Below are positions 1-4,962 of a DNA stretch of 6,091 bases, piece after piece. Each line of letters begins with the position of its first letter. Position 1 is the stretch's first letter. Below the pieces are notes generated by a model that was given only the letters and a program-made list of their open reading frames with translations, had not been told where the DNA came from and ran no database searches. The DNA comes from Saprospiraceae bacterium. Lineage in GTDB: Bacteria > Bacteroidota > Bacteroidia > Chitinophagales > Saprospiraceae. A program made the position numbers and the translations under genes. The stretch lies in assembly GCA_020630355.1 (NCBI GenBank), contig JAHDBO010000129.1, positions 1 to 6,091 on the forward strand, read 5' to 3'.

Positions 1-31
1 TCTGTCTTCTGTCTTCTGTCTTCTGTCTTCT
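1..31. repeat. 7-bp tandem repeat (TCTGTCT), left edge
   Basis: Four perfect copies of the heptamer TCTGTCT (positions 1-28) are followed by three more matching bases, after which the period breaks. The array begins at the first base of the window, so its true copy number is unknown. Read on the minus strand the unit is AGACAGA. It lies directly downstream of the SulP terminator and outside any gene in this window. Seven is not a multiple of three, so length changes would shift frame if the array reached into a coding region further left; that cannot be seen here. Confidence 0.9.
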
Positions 32-33
32 TA

Positions 34-71
34 CAAAACAAAAGCCCCTCCACTTTTACAAGTGAAGAGGC
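34..71 (-). terminator. Intrinsic terminator of the SulP transporter gene
   Basis: On the minus strand a 12-bp stem (arms 71-60 and 55-44) closes a 4-nt loop (59-56). All 12 positions pair, two of them as G-U wobbles that are only possible in the minus-strand transcript, so the hairpin is directional. It is followed immediately by TTTTGTTTTG (43-34). It starts about 30 nt after the TAG stop of the transporter gene, which is where a rho-independent terminator would be expected. Confidence 0.88.
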
Positions 72-99
72 ATTGGAATATAAAAATGCGAATCGGATT

Positions 100-1737
100 C
101 TAGGTATTGATAGTCTCCTTACTCCTGTTAGTATTGAGCATATTGGTGTTAATCGCATGCTCAACCTTTTTCACTTGATTAGAAATAGCGACCGAGTTGA
201 ATTCTATCAACTCTAATTCTATATCCCTAAATTCAGCATTTGTCTGGAACTCTTCAATAATTTCTACTACATCTTGGTCAATATTGATAGATTTGGAAGC
301 ATCAATAATAACCTTCGAACCATCTGGAAGTTGGCTTAAAGCCCTTTGAATGCTTGCTTTGTTTATAAAGGTCACATCCTCTGCCAGTTCGATTCTGATG
401 ACACCATCTTTGATATGCTTATCAGACTCAAACAAGAATGGTTTTTTATAATTATTATATAAAATGTAGAAAATCGCTACTACTAAACCCATTCCGATAC
501 CCATCAACAGGTCGGTAAATACGATACCAAGAATGGTGATAATGAACGGTACAAAATGGCTTTGTCCCAAGTTATACATTTGCTTGAACAAAACAGGCTT
601 AGCCAATTTGTATCCCACTAGGAAAAGTATGGCAGCTAAACTTGCCAAAGGTATCAAATTTAGGATAGCGGGGATTGCCATTGCACAAGCCAACAAAATG
701 AATCCATGTAGGATTGCCGACATCTTTGTCCGACCACCAGATTGTATATTGGTAGAACTTCTTACAATCACTTGAGTGATAGGTAGTCCTCCAATCAATC
801 CAGAAATGATATTACCAACGCCTTGAGCCTTCAACTCTCTATTGGCAGGTGAAACCCGCTTAAACGGGTCTAACTTATCCGTAGCCTCTAAGCACAATAA
901 AGTCTCTAAACTGGCCACGACCGCTATTGTTATCCCTGTTACCCAAACTGCCCCATTAGTAATCTCATTGAAATCAGGGAAGGTGAATTGGTCAAAGAAA
1001 CCACCTATCGTTTCTGGTACAGGTATCGCTACAACTTGTTCTGCATTCAATGCGAAACCTTCCATATTTTGAAAAAACAAATTCAACAAAATACCTACTG
1101 CCACAACAATCAAAGGACCTTGTACAATCTGGAAAAGCCTTATTTTCTTGATAAAGGACTGTTCCCATAAAATCAAGATAAACATAGAAACCACTGTGAT
1201 AATGATAGCTCCTGGGCTGACCGCTTCAAACATATTGTATAACTGAGAAAGCGTGTTACCACCGTCAGCAGTACTGAACGACAAACTCCCTTCGTAATCT
1301 TTATCGTACCCAAAAGCATGGGGAATTTGCTTTAATATAATGATGATACCGATACCAGAAAGCATCCCTTTGATTACCGAAGAAGGAAAATAATATCCAA
1401 TGATACCTGCTTTTGCAAAACCGAGCAACAATTGGAAAATCCCCCCTAGGACAACGGCCATCAAGAAGATGTTGAATTCGCCCAATTCAGTGATAGCGGA
1501 AAACACTATAACCGCTAGACCAGCCGCTGGACCACTTACCCCTAGAGGTGATCCACTAAGAGCTCCAACGACAATACCTCCGATAATACCTGCTATAATA
1601 CCTGAAAACAAAGGTGCACCAGAAGCCAATGCAATCCCTAAACATAGTGGCACCGCCACCAAAAACACCACAATCGAAGCAGGTATATCATGCTTCAAAT
1701 TGTTGAACATTCCATCATTTTTCATACGATTCGACAT
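100..1737 (-). CDS. SulP/SLC26-family inorganic anion transporter with STAS domain
   Basis: This 545-residue protein is a predicted inner-membrane secondary transporter of the SulP family, whose members move sulfate, bicarbonate or other anions. The N-terminal transport domain covers roughly residues 14-430. It opens with the family-typical stretch VPLCLGIALASGAPLFSG (29-46) and SPLGVSGPAAGLAVIV (63-78), and includes NRELKAQGVGN (299-309) and PITQVIVRSSTNIQSGG (319-335). I count about 12 clear hydrophobic segments; the family fold has 14. A cytoplasmic STAS domain follows at about 440-515. Its phospho-site position, often D-S in anti-sigma antagonists, reads IDQDV (486-490), so the serine is absent. 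Length is normal and the gene looks intact. The ATG at 1737 was chosen; in-frame ATGs also occur at codons 5 and 10, and no clear Shine-Dalgarno separates them. The substrate cannot be read from sequence. Bicarbonate or sulfate is likely, and no carbonic anhydrase lies in the window to favour one. It is divergent from a TetR regulator. Confidence 0.93.
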   Translation of the reverse strand: MSNRMKNDGMFNNLKHDIPASIVVFLVAVPLCLGIALASGAPLFSGIIAGIIGGIVVGALSGSPLGVSGPAAGLAVIVFSAITELGEFNIFLMAVVLGGIFQLLLGFAKAGIIGYYFPSSVIKGMLSGIGIIIILKQIPHAFGYDKDYEGSLSFSTADGGNTLSQLYNMFEAVSPGAIIITVVSMFILILWEQSFIKKIRLFQIVQGPLIVVAVGILLNLFFQNMEGFALNAEQVVAIPVPETIGGFFDQFTFPDFNEITNGAVWVTGITIAVVASLETLLCLEATDKLDPFKRVSPANRELKAQGVGNIISGLIGGLPITQVIVRSSTNIQSGGRTKMSAILHGFILLACAMAIPAILNLIPLASLAAILFLVGYKLAKPVLFKQMYNLGQSHFVPFIITILGIVFTDLLMGIGMGLVVAIFYILYNNYKKPFLFESDKHIKDGVIRIELAEDVTFINKASIQRALSQLPDGSKVIIDASKSINIDQDVVEIIEEFQTNAEFRDIELELIEFNSVAISNQVKKVEHAINTNMLNTNRSKETINT

Positions 1738-1763
1738 TTTATTTACATAAAAAAATCCAGCTA

Positions 1764-1788
1764 CCTTGAATTTTTCCAGTATTCAAGG
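1764..1788 (-). promoter_or_regulatory. Stem-loop close to the SulP start codon
   Basis: Arms CCTTGAAT (1764-1771) and ATTCAAGG (1781-1788) pair perfectly across a 9-nt loop. In the SulP transcript the hairpin sits 26 nt before the ATG. It is followed after 8 nt by a run of seven U (1755-1749). That resembles an attenuator, but the gap between stem and U-run is longer than in a canonical terminator. The U-run may instead be the AU-rich ribosome-binding context common in this phylum. Confidence 0.4.
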
Positions 1789-1794
1789 CAATTA

Positions 1795-1828
1795 AGCAAC
1801 ACAAGCCAATTAATTGGCTTGTGTTGCT
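1795..1828. repeat. Perfect 34-bp palindrome in the SulP/TetR divergent region
   Basis: The left half AGCAACACAAGCCAATT (1795-1811) is the exact reverse complement of the right half (1812-1828), with no spacer. Allowing one mismatch (1794/1829), the symmetry extends to 1792-1831. It lies 57 bp before the SulP start and inside the transcript predicted from the candidate promoter. As RNA it could form a long hairpin with a few unpaired bases at the tip; as DNA it could be a dimer binding site or extrude a cruciform. There is no T-tract after it on either strand, so it is not a standard terminator. Confidence 0.9.
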
Positions 1829-1860
1829 CAACAAGGGTAAATTGAAAATAATAAATCCGA

Positions 1861-1885
1861 TTTTAGTACACCTTTAATACTAAAA
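1861..1885. repeat. Inverted repeat in the early SulP leader
   Basis: TTTTAGTA (1861-1868) and TACTAAAA (1878-1885) are perfect 8-bp inverted arms separated by 9 bp. If the SulP promoter at 1901-1932 is real, this lies just downstream of the start of transcription. It could then act as an operator or form the first of three leader hairpins. The region is AT-rich, so some symmetry is expected by chance. Confidence 0.4.
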
Positions 1886-1900
1886 AGTGCAACAACAACA

Positions 1901-1932
1901 CAAAATTAAAAAACTTTTGTTCATAATAGCAA
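1901..1932 (-). promoter_or_regulatory. Candidate promoter of the SulP transporter gene
   Basis: Read on the minus strand, TAATTTTG (1908-1901) matches the Bacteroidota -7 consensus TAnnTTTG exactly. A TTG (1932-1930) lies 21 bp upstream as the -33 element. Transcription would start near 1895, giving a 5' leader of roughly 155 nt that contains the 34-bp palindrome and two further stem-loops. The match is by eye; in AT-rich DNA isolated -7 matches occur by chance. Confidence 0.5.
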
Positions 1933-1941
1933 TACTATTAT
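1923..1941. promoter_or_regulatory. Operator-like inverted repeat over the SulP -33 box
   Basis: ATAATAG (1923-1929) and CTATTAT (1935-1941) are perfect inverted arms around a 5-bp spacer (1930-1934). The spacer contains the TTG proposed as the -33 element of the SulP promoter, so a protein bound here would block that promoter. The size suits a dimeric helix-turn-helix regulator. The binding protein is unknown; the adjacent TetR regulator is one candidate. Confidence 0.35.
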
Positions 1942-1967
1942 TTAAAAGATGGTACATTTATTTAAAA
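1938..1967. repeat. 10-bp direct repeat spaced 20 bp
   Basis: TTATTTAAAA occurs exactly at 1938-1947 and again at 1958-1967, a period of 20 bp or close to two helical turns. It lies between the two divergent promoters. It could be an A/T-rich upstream element or a site for a nucleoid protein, or simply chance in AT-rich DNA. Confidence 0.35.
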
Positions 1968-1971
1968 AACT

Positions 1972-1987
1972 TCAGTATTCATACTGA
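1972..1987 (+). promoter_or_regulatory. Operator-like palindrome in the TetR promoter
   Basis: TCAGTAT (1972-1978) and ATACTGA (1981-1987) are perfect 7-bp inverted arms around a 2-bp centre. The site lies between the expected -33 position and the -7 box of the regulator gene. TetR-family repressors usually bind such short palindromes in their own promoters, so autoregulation is a reasonable inference. The 9-mer CAGTATTCA at 1973-1981 recurs at 1777-1785 near the SulP start. The heptamer CTGATTA is also repeated in tandem (1984-1990, 1991-1997) up to the -7 box. Confidence 0.45.
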
Positions 1988-1995
1988 TTACTGAT

Positions 1996-2003
1996 TATCT
2001 TTG
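1996..2003 (+). promoter_or_regulatory. Candidate -7 element of the TetR regulator promoter
   Basis: TATCTTTG matches the Bacteroidota -7 consensus TAnnTTTG exactly. Transcription would start near 2008-2011, giving a leader of about 27 nt before ATG 2037. No clear TTG is present at the -33 position, which suggests a weak or regulated promoter. The element overlaps the TTG at 2001 that opens the longest reading frame and so argues against translation from there. Confidence 0.55.
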
Positions 2004-2036
2004 CGAAAAATAGTAGACAATAATGTACCTCATATT

Positions 2037-2717
2037 ATGGCAATAGGTATCAAAATATCATTGCACGAAGGTTTGTATCTAAGAGATCCCCAAGAGACAA
2101 GTTTGGGGAAGAACATCATCAAACACAGTATTATCCTTATTGATGAGGTCGGCTTAGAAGCTTTCAACTTCAAGAAGCTGGCTAAGCAGATGGGTTCTAC
2201 AGAAGCTTCTGTTTATCGCTATTTTGAGAACAAGCACATGCTTCTGCTTTATCTGGTCTCTTGGTACTGGGAGTGGGTGAGTTTTATGATTGATATGAAT
2301 ACGATGAATATCAATGACCCTAGACAAAAGTTGCATATTATCATTGATACGCTTGTTTCTGCGTCTAGAGAAAATCCAGCAATCGATTATGTCAATGAAA
2401 GTATTTTGCACAGGATTGTCATAGCGGAAGGGACAAAAGCCTACCACATCAAGGAAGTGGACAAAGAGAATAGCGAAGGATTCTTTTTGAACTATAATAA
2501 TTTGTCTGAGAAAGTAGCTAATGTCATAAGCGAACTAAACCCCAACTTCCCTTATCCGCATGCACTGGCTAGTAACTTATTCGAGATGGCAAACAACCAC
2601 ATCTACTTTGCGCTGCACCTGCCAGAGCTTACTGATGTCAAAATAAAGGGGGACAATTACAAAGAAGTACAGGAAATGCTAGAATACTTTGCCTTTAAAA
2701 TCCTAGGCTGCAAGTAA
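2037..2717 (+). CDS. TetR/AcrR-family transcriptional regulator
   Basis: This 226-residue cytoplasmic DNA-binding protein has a TetR-type N-terminal domain at roughly residues 24-75. The stretch SIILIDEVGLEAFNFKKLAK (31-50) precedes the recognition region QMGSTEASVYRYFENKHMLL (51-70), which carries the family-typical SVYRYFENK pattern. The rest (about 76-226) is a helical ligand-binding and dimerisation region in which no ligand can be recognised; it is rich in aromatic residues (YLVSWYWEW, 72-80). The frame is open from TTG 2001, which would add 12 residues, but that codon lies within the -7 promoter element, so I chose ATG 2037. No Shine-Dalgarno is evident. The gene is divergent from the SulP transporter, and operator-like symmetry occurs at both promoters. 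Control of itself and perhaps of the transporter is inference. It ends 3 bp from the convergent lipoprotein gene. Confidence 0.88.
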   Translation: MAIGIKISLHEGLYLRDPQETSLGKNIIKHSIILIDEVGLEAFNFKKLAKQMGSTEASVYRYFENKHMLLLYLVSWYWEWVSFMIDMNTMNINDPRQKLHIIIDTLVSASRENPAIDYVNESILHRIVIAEGTKAYHIKEVDKENSEGFFLNYNNLSEKVANVISELNPNFPYPHALASNLFEMANNHIYFALHLPELTDVKIKGDNYKEVQEMLEYFAFKILGCK

Positions 2718-2720
2718 CTT

Positions 2721-3191
2721 CTACATTTCGCTAGCACTCTCTTTGCTAGAGGTGTTTCTTGTTTCTTTTACTGCTTTTTTAATCAAAGTATCGTAGATAT
2801 CCTTTATTGCTGCTGGCGGTTCTTGCTTAGTGCCTCCCCAAGTGAATTTCTGAGCATTATCTCCTTTTTTCAAAATCACGAAATAATACATATTGCCAGG
2901 GTCATTGCATTGAATATTTTTCAAATCCGCCTGCTTCGAGCTCGAAAACAGTTCTTTCGTTACTGCCTTGTCTAGGCTTTCCATTTTGGATTGCGTCTCC
3001 TTTATGCCATTATAATGAAACATTTGCCCATTCTCCAAGAGTGTATAAATCTGTTCTTTTCCAGCAAATCCACCACCATTTCCAACAATAATTTGTGATT
3101 TAGGGAAATCTTCTGGCGTATCGTAAGTTGTTTTGCATGAAAACAATCCTGCTATCAAAACCCATGCGCCCATTAGTAGTTTTTTCATCAT
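2721..3191 (-). CDS. Predicted lipoprotein of unknown function
   Basis: This 156-residue protein starts with a lipoprotein signal: positively charged MMKK, a hydrophobic stretch (5-17) and a lipobox-like LFSC ending at Cys19. Phe at the -2 position is unusual but tolerated. The mature part is about 137 residues and probably periplasmic or on the outer membrane. Visible landmarks are IIVGNGGGFAGKEQIYTLLE (34-53), DPGNMYYFVILKKG (97-110) and KFTWGGTKQEPPAAIKDIYD (115-134), followed by a basic, then Ser/Glu-rich tail. I do not recognise a named family. The glycine-rich stretch is not a P-loop, since it lacks GK[ST]. Two adjacent ATGs (3191, 3188) could start it, and AAGGA directly precedes the first. 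It converges on the TetR gene with only 3 bp between stops. It is probably transcribed alone from its own promoter. Confidence 0.78.
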   Translation of the reverse strand: MMKKLLMGAWVLIAGLFSCKTTYDTPEDFPKSQIIVGNGGGFAGKEQIYTLLENGQMFHYNGIKETQSKMESLDKAVTKELFSSSKQADLKNIQCNDPGNMYYFVILKKGDNAQKFTWGGTKQEPPAAIKDIYDTLIKKAVKETRNTSSKESASEM

Positions 3192-3250
3192 TCCTTTTTT
3201 AATTGGTCAAAGTAAAATTAACGTGCTAATTGTTGATCAAAAATCTTTTG

Positions 3251-3258
3251 CAAAAATA
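3251..3258 (-). promoter_or_regulatory. Candidate -7 element for the lipoprotein gene
   Basis: On the minus strand TATTTTTG matches TAnnTTTG exactly, 59 bp before the lipoprotein start. No TTG is found 19-22 bp upstream. A poorer alternative is TTACTTTG (3215-3208, one mismatch), with TTTG 22 bp upstream of it (3241-3238). The rest of the 152-bp gap (3192-3343) shows T-rich runs on the minus strand but no convincing hairpin terminator for the DUF1415 gene, and no other gene. Confidence 0.35.
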
Positions 3259-3343
3259 CGTATAACTTTGGATGTTTCTTTTTAATAAATGAGACCGTTC
3301 AAAAAAATCAAAAGCCAAGAAAACTAGAGGATTTGAGGGGCGG

Positions 3344-3880
3344 TCACGATTGACTTTTTATTTTTTTAAGAATAGATTCAAAATAGAAAATTCCTTTTTT
3401 TTGTGCCAATTGAATATTCCTTTCTGGTATAGCCGCTGCATCAGGATGCATCTCTACCGCTGTTGTCACACTTTCTTCTCGCAGCAAATGCCACATCGGA
3501 TAAGGCGAACGATTCGTAAAATCGGCCGCTGTCTCTTCTTCTTCAAACCGATATTCTGGATGGAAGCTTGCCAATTGATATACCCCTTCATAGTCTTGCA
3601 ACTCTAGCAATGCATTGGCTAGCGCCGTCATGTCCAAGTAATCCTCAAAATCGGATAAAGCCGTTTCAAAAATCAAAAAACTAGTTTCGATTTCAGGTTT
3701 TAAATCCATTTCTTGGCAGCACGCTATCAGTTTTTCAAGAAACACCTTCCTATCTTTTCCTTTACAAACGTGATAAGCAATACTACCTCGTTCTACCTCT
3801 CGTGCAGCAAAAGGACAAAAACCGTGCATTACCACTACTTCTTGAATCCAAGTCTGCGTTCGTTGCTTTACTACTTCCAA
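3344..3880 (-). CDS. DUF1415 family protein, TTG start
   Basis: This 178-residue soluble protein belongs by pattern to the DUF1415 family, whose biochemical role I do not know. The family landmarks are all present: TWIQEVVVMHGFCPFA (10-25, with the FCPFA core), YQLASFHPEY (101-110), NRSPYPMWHLLREESV (123-138), HPD (145-147) and IPERN (151-155). The conserved Cys22 and the His/Arg residues look like an active or metal site, but this is inference. The conserved N-terminus begins before the first in-frame ATG (Met18), and an in-frame stop lies just upstream of codon 1. That leaves TTG at 3880-3878 as the best start. It begins 13 bp after the recO stop and is very likely co-transcribed with recO. 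Low-efficiency initiation or translational coupling is plausible. Confidence 0.85.
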   Translation of the reverse strand: MEVVKQRTQTWIQEVVVMHGFCPFAAREVERGSIAYHVCKGKDRKVFLEKLIACCQEMDLKPEIETSFLIFETALSDFEDYLDMTALANALLELQDYEGVYQLASFHPEYRFEEEETAADFTNRSPYPMWHLLREESVTTAVEMHPDAAAIPERNIQLAQKKGIFYFESILKKIKSQS

Positions 3881-3893
3881 GATTGATTAACTT

Positions 3894-4616
3894 TTAGGCG
3901 AAAACTTCTTTCATAACTTCATAAGCATTCAATTCCATGAAGTGTTCTACATGAAATTTGTAATAATCTAACACCTTTTCTAGCAGTCTCCTTCTAAGTG
4001 CCACTGGCAAATCCAAGTCTTTCGCCAAAAGCACAGGAATATCTAAAATTTTATAAAAAACTTGGGCTTCCTCTGCTTGCAAGTTATAAGGATGGCTAGG
4101 CAATACATCCACGAAAACACCTTCCTTCAAATCGAAATAAGGCATTTCTTCTGACCAGTCCCCTCCTGGCATGAATCCCAAAAATCGACTCAACTGCAAG
4201 CTAAACAATAAAGGCAGATGCGCTACTTCTTCTTCCATATCTAGGATTTGGAAAGATTCCAATAAAAATTGGAACAAAGTTGGATTCCCTTCCGATTCTC
4301 TGACGGTCTTCCCTGCCAATTCAATCATAAACATACCAACAGCCCCTTTGACTACATCGAATGGAATCGACTCATATACGTATGCTGGGCGTATTTCCTT
4401 GATGCGGTGCATTTCTTTATCCTCTCGGAAATAAGCCACTAAATCCACTAGATTCATTACCTGAATCAAACTAGCAGGTACTGTTGCATTCCGTTTTCGG
4501 ACACCGCTTATGATGTATGTTTGCAAGCCCTTTTCTTCCGTGTAAATATCACAGATGTAGCTACTTTCAGAGTACTTGACCCTACGAAAAATAATGCCTT
4601 GCGTCTTTATGAGCAT
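3894..4616 (-). CDS. recO: DNA repair protein RecO
   Basis: RecO is a cytoplasmic recombination mediator. With RecR it helps load RecA onto single-stranded DNA coated with SSB (RecFOR pathway), and it also anneals strands. At 240 residues the length is normal. The N-terminal OB-fold covers about 1-80, with the typical opening TQGIIFRRVKYSESSYICDI (5-24) and TEEKG (26-30). The helical C-terminal domain contains FLGFMPGG (145-152), YFDLKEGVF (160-168) and a closing helix ending EVMKEVFA (233-240). The four-cysteine zinc site found in some RecO proteins is absent: Cys22 is the only cysteine. Zinc-less RecO proteins are known elsewhere, so this is not taken as damage. ATG 4616 opens the conserved N-terminus directly. 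The DUF1415 gene follows after 13 bp. Confidence 0.93.
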   Translation of the reverse strand: MLIKTQGIIFRRVKYSESSYICDIYTEEKGLQTYIISGVRKRNATVPASLIQVMNLVDLVAYFREDKEMHRIKEIRPAYVYESIPFDVVKGAVGMFMIELAGKTVRESEGNPTLFQFLLESFQILDMEEEVAHLPLLFSLQLSRFLGFMPGGDWSEEMPYFDLKEGVFVDVLPSHPYNLQAEEAQVFYKILDIPVLLAKDLDLPVALRRRLLEKVLDYYKFHVEHFMELNAYEVMKEVFA

Positions 4617-4626
4617 AAGAAAGATG

Positions 4627-4651
4627 AATGTACAAGGCTAGCAATGTACAA
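4627..4651. repeat. Paired palindromic TGTACA boxes upstream of recO
   Basis: AATGTACAA occurs exactly twice, at 4627-4635 and 4643-4651, with a period of 16 bp (about one and a half helical turns). The core TGTACA is itself palindromic. Both copies lie within 35 bp upstream of the recO ATG, and the nearer one overlaps the candidate -7 box. The layout resembles a two-site operator, but no cognate regulator is identified. Confidence 0.5.
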
Positions 4652-4664
4652 ACAAAAAACCAAA
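4633..4664 (-). promoter_or_regulatory. Candidate recO promoter
   Basis: On the minus strand TTTG (4664-4661) is followed after exactly 20 bp by TAGCCTTG (4640-4633), one mismatch from the -7 consensus TAnnTTTG. Transcription would start near 4627, leaving a leader of only about 10 nt before ATG 4616. The spacing is right, but the short leader and the mismatch keep confidence modest. It would drive recO and the DUF1415 gene independently of the genes to the right. Confidence 0.4.
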
Positions 4665-4674
4665 TAAGCTTAAT

Positions 4675-4854
4675 TTAGGGCATCATAACGGTCTCTGGCA
4701 TGGGGATAAAAAGGGAGGTAATATAAATAGACATTATCAGTCCTAAAGACACCCACCAGAAGTCCCTATTTTTATAAAAACGCCGTCTCTGTTCTAGCAT
4801 AATGTAACACAAGTACAGGGCAAATACGGTATTAACGAATCCTAGAGCAATCAT
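4675..4854 (-). CDS. Small two-helix membrane protein, unknown function
   Basis: From ATG 4854 this encodes 59 residues with two hydrophobic segments: about 2-20 (IALGFVNTVFALYLCYIML) and 33-52 (within WWVSLGLIMSIYITSLFIP). A strongly basic loop, EQRRRFYKNRD (21-31), lies between them. The positive-inside rule would place that loop in the cytoplasm and both ends outside. I do not recognise a family. The frame stays open upstream to TTG 4893 (13 more residues, MQRCPVAVHLRKQ), but the ATG directly precedes the first hydrophobic segment and is preferred. Further upstream, the same frame continues through one TGA (4920-4918) to an ATG at 4950. It lies between porQ and recO on the same strand, 58 bp before recO. 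It could be a real small protein or the remnant of a longer one. Confidence 0.5.
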   Translation of the reverse strand: MIALGFVNTVFALYLCYIMLEQRRRFYKNRDFWWVSLGLIMSIYITSLFIPMPETVMMP

Positions 4855-4917
4855 TTGTTTTCTCAGATGAACAGCGACTGGGCATCGCTGCAAGGGTTTA
4901 TGTTTTAGTTTCCAATT

Positions 4918-4950
4918 TCATTGACGGGCTTTCGCCCAAAAACGTTGCAT
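4918..4950 (-). other. Possible 10-codon mini-ORF after porQ
   Basis: ATG 4950 opens a 10-codon frame (MQRFWAKARQ) ending in TGA 4920-4918. It is preceded by TGGAGCA, almost the same context as the porQ start (TGGAGCT). It lies 12 bp after the porQ stop and is in frame with the small membrane protein downstream. It could be a leader peptide, the 5' end of a gene broken by a stop, or chance. It contains a short hairpin, GGGC-GAAA-GCCC (4937-4926), with a GNRA-type tetraloop. Confidence 0.2.
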
Positions 4951-4962
4951 TGCTCCAGAAAA

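Noticed and set aside
533..1750. Plus-strand open frames of 60-116 codons at 533-775, 842-1072, 988-1170 and 1400-1750
   Set aside because: They lie antisense to the intact SulP transporter, have no family-like features and are explained by its codon structure.
2154..2447. Minus-strand 97-codon frame inside the TetR gene
   Set aside because: It is antisense to a clearly recognisable regulator and its translation shows no domain or signal.
2731..2749. Hairpin CTAGCA/TGCTAG as a terminator for the TetR gene
   Set aside because: The stem is only 6 bp with a 7-nt loop, lies inside the lipoprotein coding region, and is followed by a broken rather than continuous T-tract; too weak to call.
2730..3191. 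Gly-rich GNGGGFAGK in the lipoprotein as a nucleotide-binding P-loop
   Set aside because: The Walker A pattern GxxxxGK[ST] is not met (the Lys is followed by Glu), and the protein is predicted to be outside the cytoplasm.
3293..3345. GACCG ... CGGTC inverted pair flanking the DUF1415 3' end
   Set aside because: Five-base arms about 43 bp apart are expected by chance and form no plausible terminator.
3894..4616. Loss of the zinc-binding cysteines in RecO as a sign of damage
   Set aside because: The protein is otherwise full length with its usual motifs, and RecO proteins without the four-cysteine site are known.
4926..4937. GGGC-GAAA-GCCC hairpin as a porQ terminator
   Set aside because: On the minus strand its T-run comes before the stem, not after it; the 4-bp stem is also short.
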